From assembly GCA_029245825.1 (NCBI GenBank), contig JAQWON010000079.1:1-33927 (forward strand): a stretch of 33,927 nucleotides of DNA, given 5' to 3'. The notes under the pieces are model-generated. The model worked only from the letters and a program-made list of their open reading frames with translations, did no database searches and was not told the DNA's origin. Origin of the DNA: Flavobacteriaceae bacterium (GTDB lineage Bacteria > Bacteroidota > Bacteroidia > Flavobacteriales > Flavobacteriaceae). A program made the translations under genes and the position numbers. Positions 1 to 8,875 of the stretch are shown here, in pieces. How positions within the stretch are numbered: the stretch's first letter is position 1; each line of letters begins with the position of its first letter.

Positions 1-1
1 T

Positions 2-325
2 ATTAAAGAAACACATCACATTGAAAAAATTGATAAACCAAGTGGTACCGCTATATCCTTGGCTGAGGATATAATTAAAAATAGTAAATATGATAATTGG
101 GAATTAAATCAAACTAATGAAAAATCTATACTTTCAGTGAAATCAGAACGAAAAGAAAAAGTGCACGGAATTCATCAGGTTAATTATTCTTCCATTTTAG
201 ATAATATTAGTATTAGGCATGAAAGTTTTTCTAGGAAAAGTTTTGCAAAAGGAGCATTATTAGCTGCTCTATGGATCAAAGGAAAAAAAGGTGTTTTTGG
301 AATGAATGATGTTTTAAATTTTTAA
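2..325 (+). CDS. dapB: 4-hydroxy-tetrahydrodipicolinate reductase, C-terminal part (5' end outside window)
   Basis: Frame continues upstream of the listed ORF and reads IKETHHIEKIDKPSGTAISLAEDI..., the DapB HHxxKxDxPSGTA motif; ends ...FAKGALLAALWIKGKKGVFGMNDVLNF. Confidence 0.95.
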   Translation: MKETHHIEKIDKPSGTAISLAEDIIKNSKYDNWELNQTNEKSILSVKSERKEKVHGIHQVNYSSILDNISIRHESFSRKSFAKGALLAALWIKGKKGVFGMNDVLNF

Positions 326-335
326 TTCTATAGAA

Positions 336-2033
336 ATGACAATTTTTGAATGGTTTATATTTTTCTTTTTGATTCAAATAATTCATTTTTTTGGAACTTG
401 GAAACTCTATGAACTTAGTGGAGAAAAATCATGGAAAGCTATTATTCCAATTTACAATGCAATTGTCCTATTAAAAATAATTAAGTATCCCAGGTGGTGG
501 ATTATTTTACTATTTTTTCCTGTAATTAATTTATTAATGATCATTTCAATATGGATTGGGACTTTAAGAAGTTTTGGAAGAAACTCATTAAAAGAATACT
601 TTTTGTGTATTATTAGTTTAGGGTTCTATATCTACTATATAAACTACAACAAAGCCACTAAATACGGTGAAATTGAGAATGATAAACCAAAATCTGCTGT
701 TGAAGAATGGGTGACTTCTATAACATTTGCTGTAATTGCAGCAACCATAGTTCATAATTATATTTTTCAACCATTCATAATTCCTACAGGATCATTAGAA
801 AAATCACTTTTAATAGGTGATTTTCTAATTGTAAGTAAATTTCATTATGGGGCAAGAATTCCATCAACAACTCTTGCCTTTCCAATGGTTCACGATACAC
901 TTCCTATAATTAAAACAAGATCTTATCTTAAAAAACCTCAACTACCTTATCTCCGTCTCCCTAAAATAAAAAACATCAAAAAAAATGATATTGTTGTTTT
1001 TAATTGGCCTGCTGATACCGTTAGACAATTCTTTAAAAAAGAAAAAGGAGTAAAAAAACCTATTGACAAAAAATCTAACTACGTCAAACGTTGTGTAGGT
1101 CTACCTGGTGACACTCTAGAAATCAAAAATGGATTAGTTTACAATAATGGAAAGTTGAATATTTTGCCAGATAGAGCCAAAATTCTATTTTCCTACTCTG
1201 CTTATAGTAAAAAAGGTATTTCCTCTAAAGATCTTATTAGTTTTGGATATAAAAATTTTAATCGTCGTTTTCGTATTTCAAATATTACAGAAAGTTCTTA
1301 TAATATTCTAAGGCCATACATTTTAGCTAGTTTTAATGATAACTCAAACAATTTTGTGATAATAACCAAATCTTCTGGAATTCCTATTGATATTGTAAGA
1401 AAATTAGGTTTAAGAATAATCGAGATTAGAGAAACAACTAAAGAACTTGTTTTAACAAATGAAGAGTTTAAAAAATTAAAAAAAGTTAAATGGCTTGACA
1501 GTATTCAACGGAATATTAATAAAATTAAAACTGCCAATGAAAGTTTTTTTCCAAATAAAATCCCATTTAACTGGAATGAAGATAATTTTGGTCCAATTAT
1601 TATTCCCAAATCAGGACAAAAAATTAATTTGAATCTAAATAATTTACCCCTTTATAAAAGAATTATAACAGAATATGAGAAAAATAGGTTGACTGTTAAA
1701 AATGGTGAAATAATTATTAATGATTCAAAAACTGAAAGCTATAAGTTTAAACAAGATTATTACTGGATGATGGGAGATAATAGACATCGCTCAGAAGATA
1801 GTCGATTTTGGGGTTTTGTCCCTTCTGATCATATTGTAGGTAAACCAGTATTTATTTGGTTCAGTATTGAAGGAATAAATGACGGAATTAAAAATTGGAA
1901 AATTAGATGGGATAGAGTTTTTACAACTGTTGGAGGTAAAGGTGAAAGAACTTCATATCTAGCTCATTTTTTGTTATTTATAGTCGCTTGGCAAGTATTT
2001 ATTTTTTTTAGAAAAAGAAAAACTAAAAAATAA
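336..2033 (+). CDS. lepB: Signal peptidase I (S26), Bacteroidota-type, with N-terminal multi-TM region and large internal insertion
   Basis: PTGSLEKSLLIGDFLIVSK (Ser box), YVKRCVGLPGD (Lys box), MMGDNRHRSEDSRFWGFVP (box E); about 4 hydrophobic segments before the Ser box and a TM near the C-terminus. Confidence 0.93.
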   Translation: MTIFEWFIFFFLIQIIHFFGTWKLYELSGEKSWKAIIPIYNAIVLLKIIKYPRWWIILLFFPVINLLMIISIWIGTLRSFGRNSLKEYFLCIISLGFYIYYINYNKATKYGEIENDKPKSAVEEWVTSITFAVIAATIVHNYIFQPFIIPTGSLEKSLLIGDFLIVSKFHYGARIPSTTLAFPMVHDTLPIIKTRSYLKKPQLPYLRLPKIKNIKKNDIVVFNWPADTVRQFFKKEKGVKKPIDKKSNYVKRCVGLPGDTLEIKNGLVYNNGKLNILPDRAKILFSYSAYSKKGISSKDLISFGYKNFNRRFRISNITESSYNILRPYILASFNDNSNNFVIITKSSGIPIDIVRKLGLRIIEIRETTKELVLTNEEFKKLKKVKWLDSIQRNINKIKTANESFFPNKIPFNWNEDNFGPIIIPKSGQKINLNLNNLPLYKRIITEYEKNRLTVKNGEIIINDSKTESYKFKQDYYWMMGDNRHRSEDSRFWGFVPSDHIVGKPVFIWFSIEGINDGIKNWKIRWDRVFTTVGGKGERTSYLAHFLLFIVAWQVFIFFRKRKTKK

Positions 2034-2034
2034 A

Positions 2035-2637
2035 ATGATAATCAGTGTTTGTCCTGCTTACCTTCCTAGTGTTGAGTACATGAGTTGGGTCATCAATCAA
2101 AAAAAATTATATTTCTTGACATCTGGTCATTATCAAAAACAAACATACAGAAATAGGGCTGAGATTTATGGCCCAAATGGTAAATTGAAACTCATAATAC
2201 CAGTCACTAAAAATAGAGGTTCAAATCATCAGAAAGACATAGAAACTATGGTAGATAATAATTTATTATGGCAAAAAAATCATTGGAGATCATTACAAAT
2301 GTCTTATAGGGCATCACCTTATTTTGAATTTTATGAAGAAGACTTTTATCCGTTTTATAATAATAAAATATCCAGTCTAATGGAATTAAATATTGGTTTA
2401 ATAAAAGTTATTTTAAAATTATTAAAATTTGAGATTCCCATTGAAGAAAAAAATCATAATAAAGTAAATGAAAAAAGAGACTTGATCGTTTCTAAGAAAA
2501 TAGTTAACGCCTCAATTTTAAAATATAATCAAGTTTTTATTGACAAGCATGGATTTCTTTCGAATTTAAGTATTGTAGATTTATTATTTAATCTTGGACC
2601 AGAAAGTCTAGATTATCTAAAGAATATTAGGATTTGA
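2035..2637 (+). CDS. WbqC-like family protein
   Basis: CPAYLPSVEYMSWVINQKKLYFLTSGHYQKQTYRNRAEIYGPNGKLKLIIPV... and WRSLQMSYRASPYFEFYEEDF are typical of the WbqC family; follows lepB by 1 nt. Confidence 0.85.
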   Translation: MIISVCPAYLPSVEYMSWVINQKKLYFLTSGHYQKQTYRNRAEIYGPNGKLKLIIPVTKNRGSNHQKDIETMVDNNLLWQKNHWRSLQMSYRASPYFEFYEEDFYPFYNNKISSLMELNIGLIKVILKLLKFEIPIEEKNHNKVNEKRDLIVSKKIVNASILKYNQVFIDKHGFLSNLSIVDLLFNLGPESLDYLKNIRI

Positions 2638-2652
2638 TTTATTGAAGCAATA

Positions 2653-3702
2653 TTATAATTTAACAACAGCAGATATTGGTCTATGATCAGAAAGTGAGAG
2701 ATCGTAAGTTTCAAATCTAATAACCTCTATTCTTGGATCTACTAAAATAAAATCTATCCTGAAAGGAATAGAGGAAATTTCATAAGTAGTTCCAAGCCCA
2801 CTTCCTTTTTGAACAAAAGAATCAATATAATTTGAAGTTAAAAGACTATAAGGTTTTGAAAAAGCATTATTGTTTAAATCAGTACAAACAATTGACAAAT
2901 AATTATTCTTTTCTTGAATTTCATTAAATTTCATTACTTGCTTTTCTTGAATGTTAAAAATTTTTTCGATTTGTTGTCTTGATTTATTTTGTCTAATTTT
3001 TTTGACTACATGATCTAGTCTTTTTTTGATTTTTTCAGAATGCCCTGTAGTGTTCATACTATCATTTGAACTGAGATGCAAAGACTCAAAATGCAGATTA
3101 TAAAGCCTAATGGTATCATTCTTATATTTTAAATCAGAGTATATTCCACCATTATTTGAATTTTCAAAATTTATTAGTCCTTTGTTATATAATGGGTACT
3201 TTGATAAAATACTTAATCCATTTTCTCCATTTTCAGTTAATGATTGAATATATCGATATTTATAATTCAAAAACTTAGGGCTTTTTTCAAACGAAAATTC
3301 TTGAAAACATAAAACATCAGGATCTTCTTTTAGAATAAAGGATTCAATTGCATTAGGAATATCATCTGATCCAATCCAATTATAAGAATTAAAAAGTCTA
3401 ACATTAAAACTCATAATTTTTAATCCGTTAGATACAGATATTGAATTACTTGGAAATTTGTAAAGAAGTGACCAATCAGAATGTGCTATAAATAATGAAG
3501 CTATAAATAAAATAAATGGCCATTTGAAAATAAAAATCCAATAAATGAAAAAAATCAAATTTGCAAGTGCGAAAATGGGAACCAATATATTTAATAATGG
3601 GAAATAGTGGAAATCTCCAAAAGTTCCCATTAAAAGCATCTGAAAAAAAATCAAAATGGAATTAATAAGTGTTAAAATTTTATCAATGAAATTTAGCTTC
3701 AT
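2653..3702 (-). CDS. Membrane-anchored endonuclease/exonuclease/phosphatase (EEP) family protein
   Basis: N-terminal TM segments, then KIMSFNVRLFN, DPDVLCFQEF, CTDLNNNAFSKPY, IDFILVDPRI, LSDHRPISAVVKL. Confidence 0.87.
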   Translation of the reverse strand: MKLNFIDKILTLINSILIFFQMLLMGTFGDFHYFPLLNILVPIFALANLIFFIYWIFIFKWPFILFIASLFIAHSDWSLLYKFPSNSISVSNGLKIMSFNVRLFNSYNWIGSDDIPNAIESFILKEDPDVLCFQEFSFEKSPKFLNYKYRYIQSLTENGENGLSILSKYPLYNKGLINFENSNNGGIYSDLKYKNDTIRLYNLHFESLHLSSNDSMNTTGHSEKIKKRLDHVVKKIRQNKSRQQIEKIFNIQEKQVMKFNEIQEKNNYLSIVCTDLNNNAFSKPYSLLTSNYIDSFVQKGSGLGTTYEISSIPFRIDFILVDPRIEVIRFETYDLSLSDHRPISAVVKL

Positions 3703-3726
3703 TTTTAATTACTTGTAATCATTTTT

Positions 3727-4596
3727 TTAATCTTCTCCATAACGGCTTAAAAAATCCTTTTCTTTGTCAGATAGACTTTCATACCCTGATTTACTTATTT
3801 TATCTAGAATAGCATCAATACTTTTTTGCTTATAACTTTTCTCAAGTTTTTTATTTACCTTGTTTATATCTCGGAAAAATTTATTTGTCGCTTTTTTTCT
3901 TCTTTTTTTTAAAAAAAACTTCCATAAATTTTCAAAGCCAGAGCCAATATCTCTTCCATTAATCAAATTTCTTGCATAAAAAAATCCTAAAATTGCGCCT
4001 CCAATATGTGCTATGTGCCCTCCAGCATTACCATAAGGTATTTGTATAATATCAAATACAAAAAAAAGAACACCTATGTACTTAAGTTTAATATTGAAAA
4101 GAAACAATCTAATTTTATTTTCTGGAGAATATGCACACATAAAAATTATTGCTGCCATAACTCCAGCTGATGATCCTCCCATTGAAGAAAAGTCTCCTTT
4201 GAAAACAGGAAAAAAAGAATAGCTGAATAAAAAAAATATTCCGCCAATAATCACTCCTAAAAAATAAATATTGATGAAGGTGGAAGAAGAAAATAAATTA
4301 AGAATCATTCTACTTATATAATAAAGAAGAAGCATGTTCCAGAAAAGATGGAAAAACCCATCATGAATAAAGCTATATGTAACTACTGTCCATGGCTTTA
4401 TAATTAAATTATTAAACTCAGGAGACAATAGAAATAGTTCTATATATGATTTAGAGTTTATATTAAAGAGAAAAAGTAAAGTGTTTATTAAATAAGGAAT
4501 TAAAAAGAAAATAATATTTAAAAAAATAATTTTTTCTGCTATTGAAAAACCTGAATACTTGTACTTAAGATCATTTAAATAAGTCATAAATTCCAT
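3727..4596 (-). CDS. Rhomboid family intramembrane serine protease (second of tandem pair)
   Basis: SFIHDGFFHLFWNMLLL, MGGSSAGVMAAI (GxS), GHIAHIGGAILGFFYARN; multi-TM. Confidence 0.88.
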   Translation of the reverse strand: MEFMTYLNDLKYKYSGFSIAEKIIFLNIIFFLIPYLINTLLFLFNINSKSYIELFLLSPEFNNLIIKPWTVVTYSFIHDGFFHLFWNMLLLYYISRMILNLFSSSTFINIYFLGVIIGGIFFLFSYSFFPVFKGDFSSMGGSSAGVMAAIIFMCAYSPENKIRLFLFNIKLKYIGVLFFVFDIIQIPYGNAGGHIAHIGGAILGFFYARNLINGRDIGSGFENLWKFFLKKRRKKATNKFFRDINKVNKKLEKSYKQKSIDAILDKISKSGYESLSDKEKDFLSRYGED

Positions 4597-5327
4597 CGAT
4601 TATTATCGAATTGTTTCTTTTTCCAATACCACATCATAACAAGTCCTGTAAGCGCTCCCCCTAAGTGAGCAAAATGCGCTATGGGTCCTATTGAATAAGA
4701 AGAAAAGCCAAAAAAAAGATCAGCCAAAATTAGTATAGGAACAAGTATTTTAGCTTTTACTGGTATTGGAGGAAATAATAACATCAGTTGAGCATTAGGA
4801 AACAACATTGCAAATCCAACTAAAACACCATACAAAGCACCTGAGGCTCCAACCATTAATGAATGATAAGAATTAAAAGCATCAATGAGAGGTAAATCTT
4901 TTAGAATAGATTCATTAATTCTACTAGGCAAGTAACCAGTACGATAAAAATTTACTAATTCAGACTCATTAACTCCTGAGCTAAAAAGAAACTCGTTAAT
5001 ACTATTTATTTGATAATTATACAGAAGCAACTGTAATGAAGCAGCACCAAGTCCAGTAGATAAATAAAAAAAAATAAATTTATTTTTACCCCACATTTTT
5101 TCAAGAGGTGTTCCAAACATCCATAATCCAAACATATTAAAAAAAATATGATATACATCTCCGTGCATAAACATATGCGTTATCGGCTGCCATATTTGAA
5201 ACTTAGGATTATCAGGATAATGTAAAGCAAAAAGGTCATAAAATTGATTGCCTGATATAGCAGTGGCTAGAAAAAAAATACCGTTGATTATTAATAAATG
5301 TTTTACTGTTTCAGTAATATTATACAT
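4584..5327 (-). CDS. Rhomboid family intramembrane serine protease
   Basis: HMFMHGDVYHIFFNMFGLWMFG, MVGASGALYGVLVGFA, AHFAHLGGALTGLVMM; overlaps downstream rhomboid by 13 nt. Confidence 0.92.
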   Translation of the reverse strand: MYNITETVKHLLIINGIFFLATAISGNQFYDLFALHYPDNPKFQIWQPITHMFMHGDVYHIFFNMFGLWMFGTPLEKMWGKNKFIFFYLSTGLGAASLQLLLYNYQINSINEFLFSSGVNESELVNFYRTGYLPSRINESILKDLPLIDAFNSYHSLMVGASGALYGVLVGFAMLFPNAQLMLLFPPIPVKAKILVPILILADLFFGFSSYSIGPIAHFAHLGGALTGLVMMWYWKKKQFDNNRWNL

Positions 5328-7105
5328 TAATTTAATTTTTCATCTAATTCTTCTTTACTCAAAGTAACAAAAATTTGATGATTAAACGGAGATGTCAAAA
5401 ACTCTTTGCAGGCAAATAGATCATCAACCAAAATCTGTTGCTCTTTTACAGATAAAATTCTTCCTGACTTAATAGAAGCTACATTTGAAAGAGCTTTTGA
5501 TAGAAAATCTGACTTGCTAAAACTATCAAAATTCCCATCATCAATCATAGAAAATAAGTTTAATATAATATCTTCTAAATTATCATGATTAAAAATTGAT
5601 GGAGCAGATTTAATTTTTAGATTTGATCCAGATAATTTTATTTTAAATCCTATAGCTTTTAAATTCTTATGATATTCATCAAAAAGAACTAGTTCTTTTT
5701 TTGAAAGCTTAATTTTTATTGGAAATATAAGCTCTTGCGTCACCATTTTTTCACTTGTTAGGCTTTTTAAAAATTTTTCATAGAGTATCCTTTGATGAGC
5801 TCTTTGCTGATTTATAATTAATAATCCAGAACGTAAAGAAGTTATAATATATTTCTTAAAAAGCTGAAAGACCTTAGGTGATTGAGATAAATTTAATTGA
5901 AGTTCGTCTTCAGATATATTAGCTGAATCTTTAGATTCAATCTTGGAATAAAGATTATCCCATGAATCCCGGGATATTTTTTCGATCCCTTTTTCTTCTC
6001 TAAAGGGGTTGAATGAAGAATTTATCTCTATAGGGGGTTCTTTAGGAGATTTTCTAATATATTCATAAGGAACGTCTAGACCAGGATCTTTCTCAAAATC
6101 AATACTTGGGAAAACCTGAAACATTCCTAAACTGTGCTTTACAGTAGCTTTTAAAATTGCAAAAAGATTTTGCTCATCTTCAAATTTAACTTCTGTTTTT
6201 GTTGGATGTATATTAACATCTATTGATTTAGGATCGACTTTTAAAAAAATAAAATAACCAGGGAAAAAGCCATCAGATAAAAGTCCCTCAAAAGCAGAAA
6301 CAATTGAATGATTTAAAAAAGGACTTTTAATAAATCTATTGTTTACGAAAAAAAATTGTTGGCCTCGCGATTTTTTTGAAAAATCAGGCTTTATAACAAA
6401 ACCTGAAATTTCAGCAACTGATGTTTTTTCTTCAACAGGAATCAGCTTTGCCTGTATCTTATTTGAAAAAATATTAATAATTCTCTTTTGCAAACTTGAG
6501 ATAGGGAGTTTAAATAATTCTGAGTCATTTTGAAAAAAAACAAAACAAATTTCTGGATGTGCAAGAGCTATTCGATGAAATTCGTCAATAATATGTTTTA
6601 ATTCTACATTATCTGATTTTAAAAAATTTCTCCGCGCTGGCACATTATAAAACAAATTTTTTACACTAATTGAAGTTCCTACTGATGTTACAGAATCCTC
6701 AACTAATCCAATTTTACCTCCCGAAATTTTTATTAATTTACCAATTTCATCTTTTTTTCTTCTAGAAGTAGCTTGAATAATAGCAATTGCAGCAATCGAT
6801 GCTAACGCTTCACCTCTAAACCCTTTGGATTTTAGTAAAAAAAGATCATCAAAATTTTTAAGTTTTGAAGTAGTATGTCTTTGAAATGATAATTTTAAAT
6901 CCTTTATTGACATTCCTATGCCATCATCAATAACCTGAACTAAAGTTTTGCCAGAATCTTTAATAATTAGTTGAATCTTTTTTGCATTTGCATCAACTGA
7001 ATTTTCTATAAGTTCTTTTACTATAGATGAAGGCCTTAAAATAACTTCTCCAGCAGCAATTTGATTGGCTATATTTTCAGGAAGAATTGAAATTGTTTGA
7101 GTCAT
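5327..7105 (-). CDS. mutL: DNA mismatch repair protein MutL
   Basis: ILPENIANQIAAGEVILRPSSIVKELIENSVDANAKKI, DDGIGM, HTTSKL, FRGEALASIAAI, VNNRFIKSP, DVNIHPTKTEVKF: GHKL ATPase plus C-terminal domain. Confidence 0.97.
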   Translation of the reverse strand: MTQTISILPENIANQIAAGEVILRPSSIVKELIENSVDANAKKIQLIIKDSGKTLVQVIDDGIGMSIKDLKLSFQRHTTSKLKNFDDLFLLKSKGFRGEALASIAAIAIIQATSRRKKDEIGKLIKISGGKIGLVEDSVTSVGTSISVKNLFYNVPARRNFLKSDNVELKHIIDEFHRIALAHPEICFVFFQNDSELFKLPISSLQKRIINIFSNKIQAKLIPVEEKTSVAEISGFVIKPDFSKKSRGQQFFFVNNRFIKSPFLNHSIVSAFEGLLSDGFFPGYFIFLKVDPKSIDVNIHPTKTEVKFEDEQNLFAILKATVKHSLGMFQVFPSIDFEKDPGLDVPYEYIRKSPKEPPIEINSSFNPFREEKGIEKISRDSWDNLYSKIESKDSANISEDELQLNLSQSPKVFQLFKKYIITSLRSGLLIINQQRAHQRILYEKFLKSLTSEKMVTQELIFPIKIKLSKKELVLFDEYHKNLKAIGFKIKLSGSNLKIKSAPSIFNHDNLEDIILNLFSMIDDGNFDSFSKSDFLSKALSNVASIKSGRILSVKEQQILVDDLFACKEFLTSPFNHQIFVTLSKEELDEKLN

Positions 7106-7110
7106 TAACT

Positions 7111-7416
7111 TTAAAATTTAAAAATTTCTATATCAAAATCTATAATATAAAGAAAAATCAAAATAAGAAATAGGATAATTAATGCGAGTCTTAATGAAAA
7201 AAATCTATTACTAAAAACTCTCGTTTTTTTTCTTTCTTCACTCCATTTATGACCAAGGTCATTTTTGTTAAATGCTTGTCTATATTTTGAAAACCTAGAA
7301 TCAAAATTAAACCTAGAAATTCCTGAAGGATCATTAACATCTTCTTTCCCTTTAAAATATCTGGGTGTATAATTAAATCTTCTATTTCTTTTTAATTTAA
7401 AAAAGTTAATTTTCAT
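7111..7416 (-). CDS. Small conserved basic protein with one C-terminal transmembrane helix, function unknown
   Basis: 101 aa; KRNRRFNYTPRYFKGK... then hydrophobic LRLALIILFLILIFLYIIDFDIEIF; located between ribH and mutL on the same strand. Confidence 0.75.
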   Translation of the reverse strand: MKINFFKLKRNRRFNYTPRYFKGKEDVNDPSGISRFNFDSRFSKYRQAFNKNDLGHKWSEERKKTRVFSNRFFSLRLALIILFLILIFLYIIDFDIEIFKF

Positions 7417-7505
7417 TTAAATGAATATAATTTAATAATCTCTTAAATAAATTATTAAGTATTTTTTTGAAAGGTATTGAAACTAGTTTTTAAATAAAAG
7501 AAAAG

Positions 7506-7988
7506 TTACAAATTTGCAATTGATGCCATCTTTAATGCAGCAATACCAGAGTCATAACCTCTATTCCCATGTTTGCCCCCACTTCTAGCCTCGGCCTGAT
7601 CAAAAGTATTGTCAGTAAGAACACAAAAAATTACCGGAATCTTAGAATTTATATTAAGATCTTTTATCCCTTGAGAAACAGCATTACAAATAAAATTAAA
7701 ATGCTCAGTTTCTCCTTTAATGACACTACCTATTGAAATAACTACATCAACCTCACTTTCTTGCGCTTTCTTAGATCCATAAATGAGTTCAAAACTTCCC
7801 GGCACATCAATTCTAAAAATATTTTTTGATGCCACACTATTTTCTATGAGCACACCATAGCATCCCTCAAATAATTTTTCAGTTATGGATTTATTCCACT
7901 GAGAAACAACTATCGCGAATTTAAACTTAGAACCATTAGGTATTTCAACAAGATTTGCTTGTGAAATCTTAGATTTTGATAAGCCCAT
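7506..7988 (-). CDS. ribH: 6,7-dimethyl-8-ribityllumazine synthase
   Basis: FAIVVSQWNKSITEKLFEGC, VPGSFELIYGSKKA, VVISIGSVIKGETEHFNFICNAVSQGI, PVIFCVLTDNTFDQAEARSGGKHGNRG. Confidence 0.96.
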   Translation of the reverse strand: MGLSKSKISQANLVEIPNGSKFKFAIVVSQWNKSITEKLFEGCYGVLIENSVASKNIFRIDVPGSFELIYGSKKAQESEVDVVISIGSVIKGETEHFNFICNAVSQGIKDLNINSKIPVIFCVLTDNTFDQAEARSGGKHGNRGYDSGIAALKMASIANL

Positions 7989-7990
7989 AT

Positions 7991-8752
7991 TTAATTAAAA
8001 TTTTCAAGGCGTCCAATTTGAACATCAACTAACTTTGATTCAATAGCTTCAGGGTAATCTTTTTTTATCCTCTTGAGATAACTTAATGCTAGTTTTTTTT
8101 GATTACTTAGATCAGCAATCATAGCTGCTTTATACAAATACTTCGGTGTTGTAAATGAATTCTGACTTGCTTGGAAAGCAAGTACGTAATATTCATATGC
8201 ATCATCAATTTGACCTATTTCTGCAAAAGCATCACCAATTGCCCCTTTTGAAAGAGCACTTAGAAGAACGTCATCAGAATCAAATTGATCTAGGAAAAAT
8301 ATAGCTTTTTCATAATTTTTTAAATTCAAATATGACATTCCTGCACTATATGTGGCAAGTTTTGCCGCTTGTGTACCATCATAGTTTTCAATAATATCAA
8401 GAAATCCATATTTTCCCTCTCCCCCATTTAGAGCTAAATAATATAGTGAATCAGAATTTTCAGTATTTACAGCTATATCAAAATAATATTGTGCCTGGCC
8501 TAATTCACTTATAGCTTCTCTTTCCATTGGTTCAAAAACAAAATTTATATAAGCCAAATAAGACAAGATAGTAAGAGCTATGAAGCCTATAAAGCTGATA
8601 ATATAATTTTGATATTTAGCAACAAATTGCTCAGTTTTTGAGGCAGAGCTATCTAATTTATCAAAAACTTCAGCAGTAGTACTTTCTTCTGAAAGGCCTT
8701 CAACCTTATTTATAATAGACTTTTTATATCCTCTTTTTTTGTATGTTGCCAT
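7991..8752 (-). CDS. Membrane-anchored tetratricopeptide repeat protein
   Basis: Single TM (YIISFIGFIALTILSYLAYINFVF) followed by TPR-like helices (YLNLKNYEKAIFFLDQF, GDAFAEIGQIDDAYEYYVLAFQ). Confidence 0.8.
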   Translation of the reverse strand: MATYKKRGYKKSIINKVEGLSEESTTAEVFDKLDSSASKTEQFVAKYQNYIISFIGFIALTILSYLAYINFVFEPMEREAISELGQAQYYFDIAVNTENSDSLYYLALNGGEGKYGFLDIIENYDGTQAAKLATYSAGMSYLNLKNYEKAIFFLDQFDSDDVLLSALSKGAIGDAFAEIGQIDDAYEYYVLAFQASQNSFTTPKYLYKAAMIADLSNQKKLALSYLKRIKKDYPEAIESKLVDVQIGRLENFN

Positions 8753-8769
8753 TACAATTTTATAGTTTC

Positions 8770-8777
8770 CAAAAGTA
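8770..8777 (-). promoter_or_regulatory. Candidate Bacteroidota -7 element TACTTTTG (TAnnTTTG), with TTG (-33) at 8797-8799
   Basis: On the minus strand TTG-N19-TACTTTTG lies 17 nt upstream of the TPR/ribH start codon at 8752; matches the consensus TTG-N17-23-TAnnTTTG. Confidence 0.6.
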
Positions 8778-8875
8778 ATCTTTTTTATTCCAAAACCAAA
8801 AACAGAAATAAGGTGGATTTTAAGTTTTATTGAAAGAATATATTATTAACTTAAAAACTTTTTAATTCTATTAAG

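Noticed and set aside
7432-7458. Inverted repeat TTAATAAT-N11-ATTATTAA upstream of the small membrane protein
   Set aside because: Pure A/T arms with a long loop; expected by chance in such AT-rich sequence and no other support.
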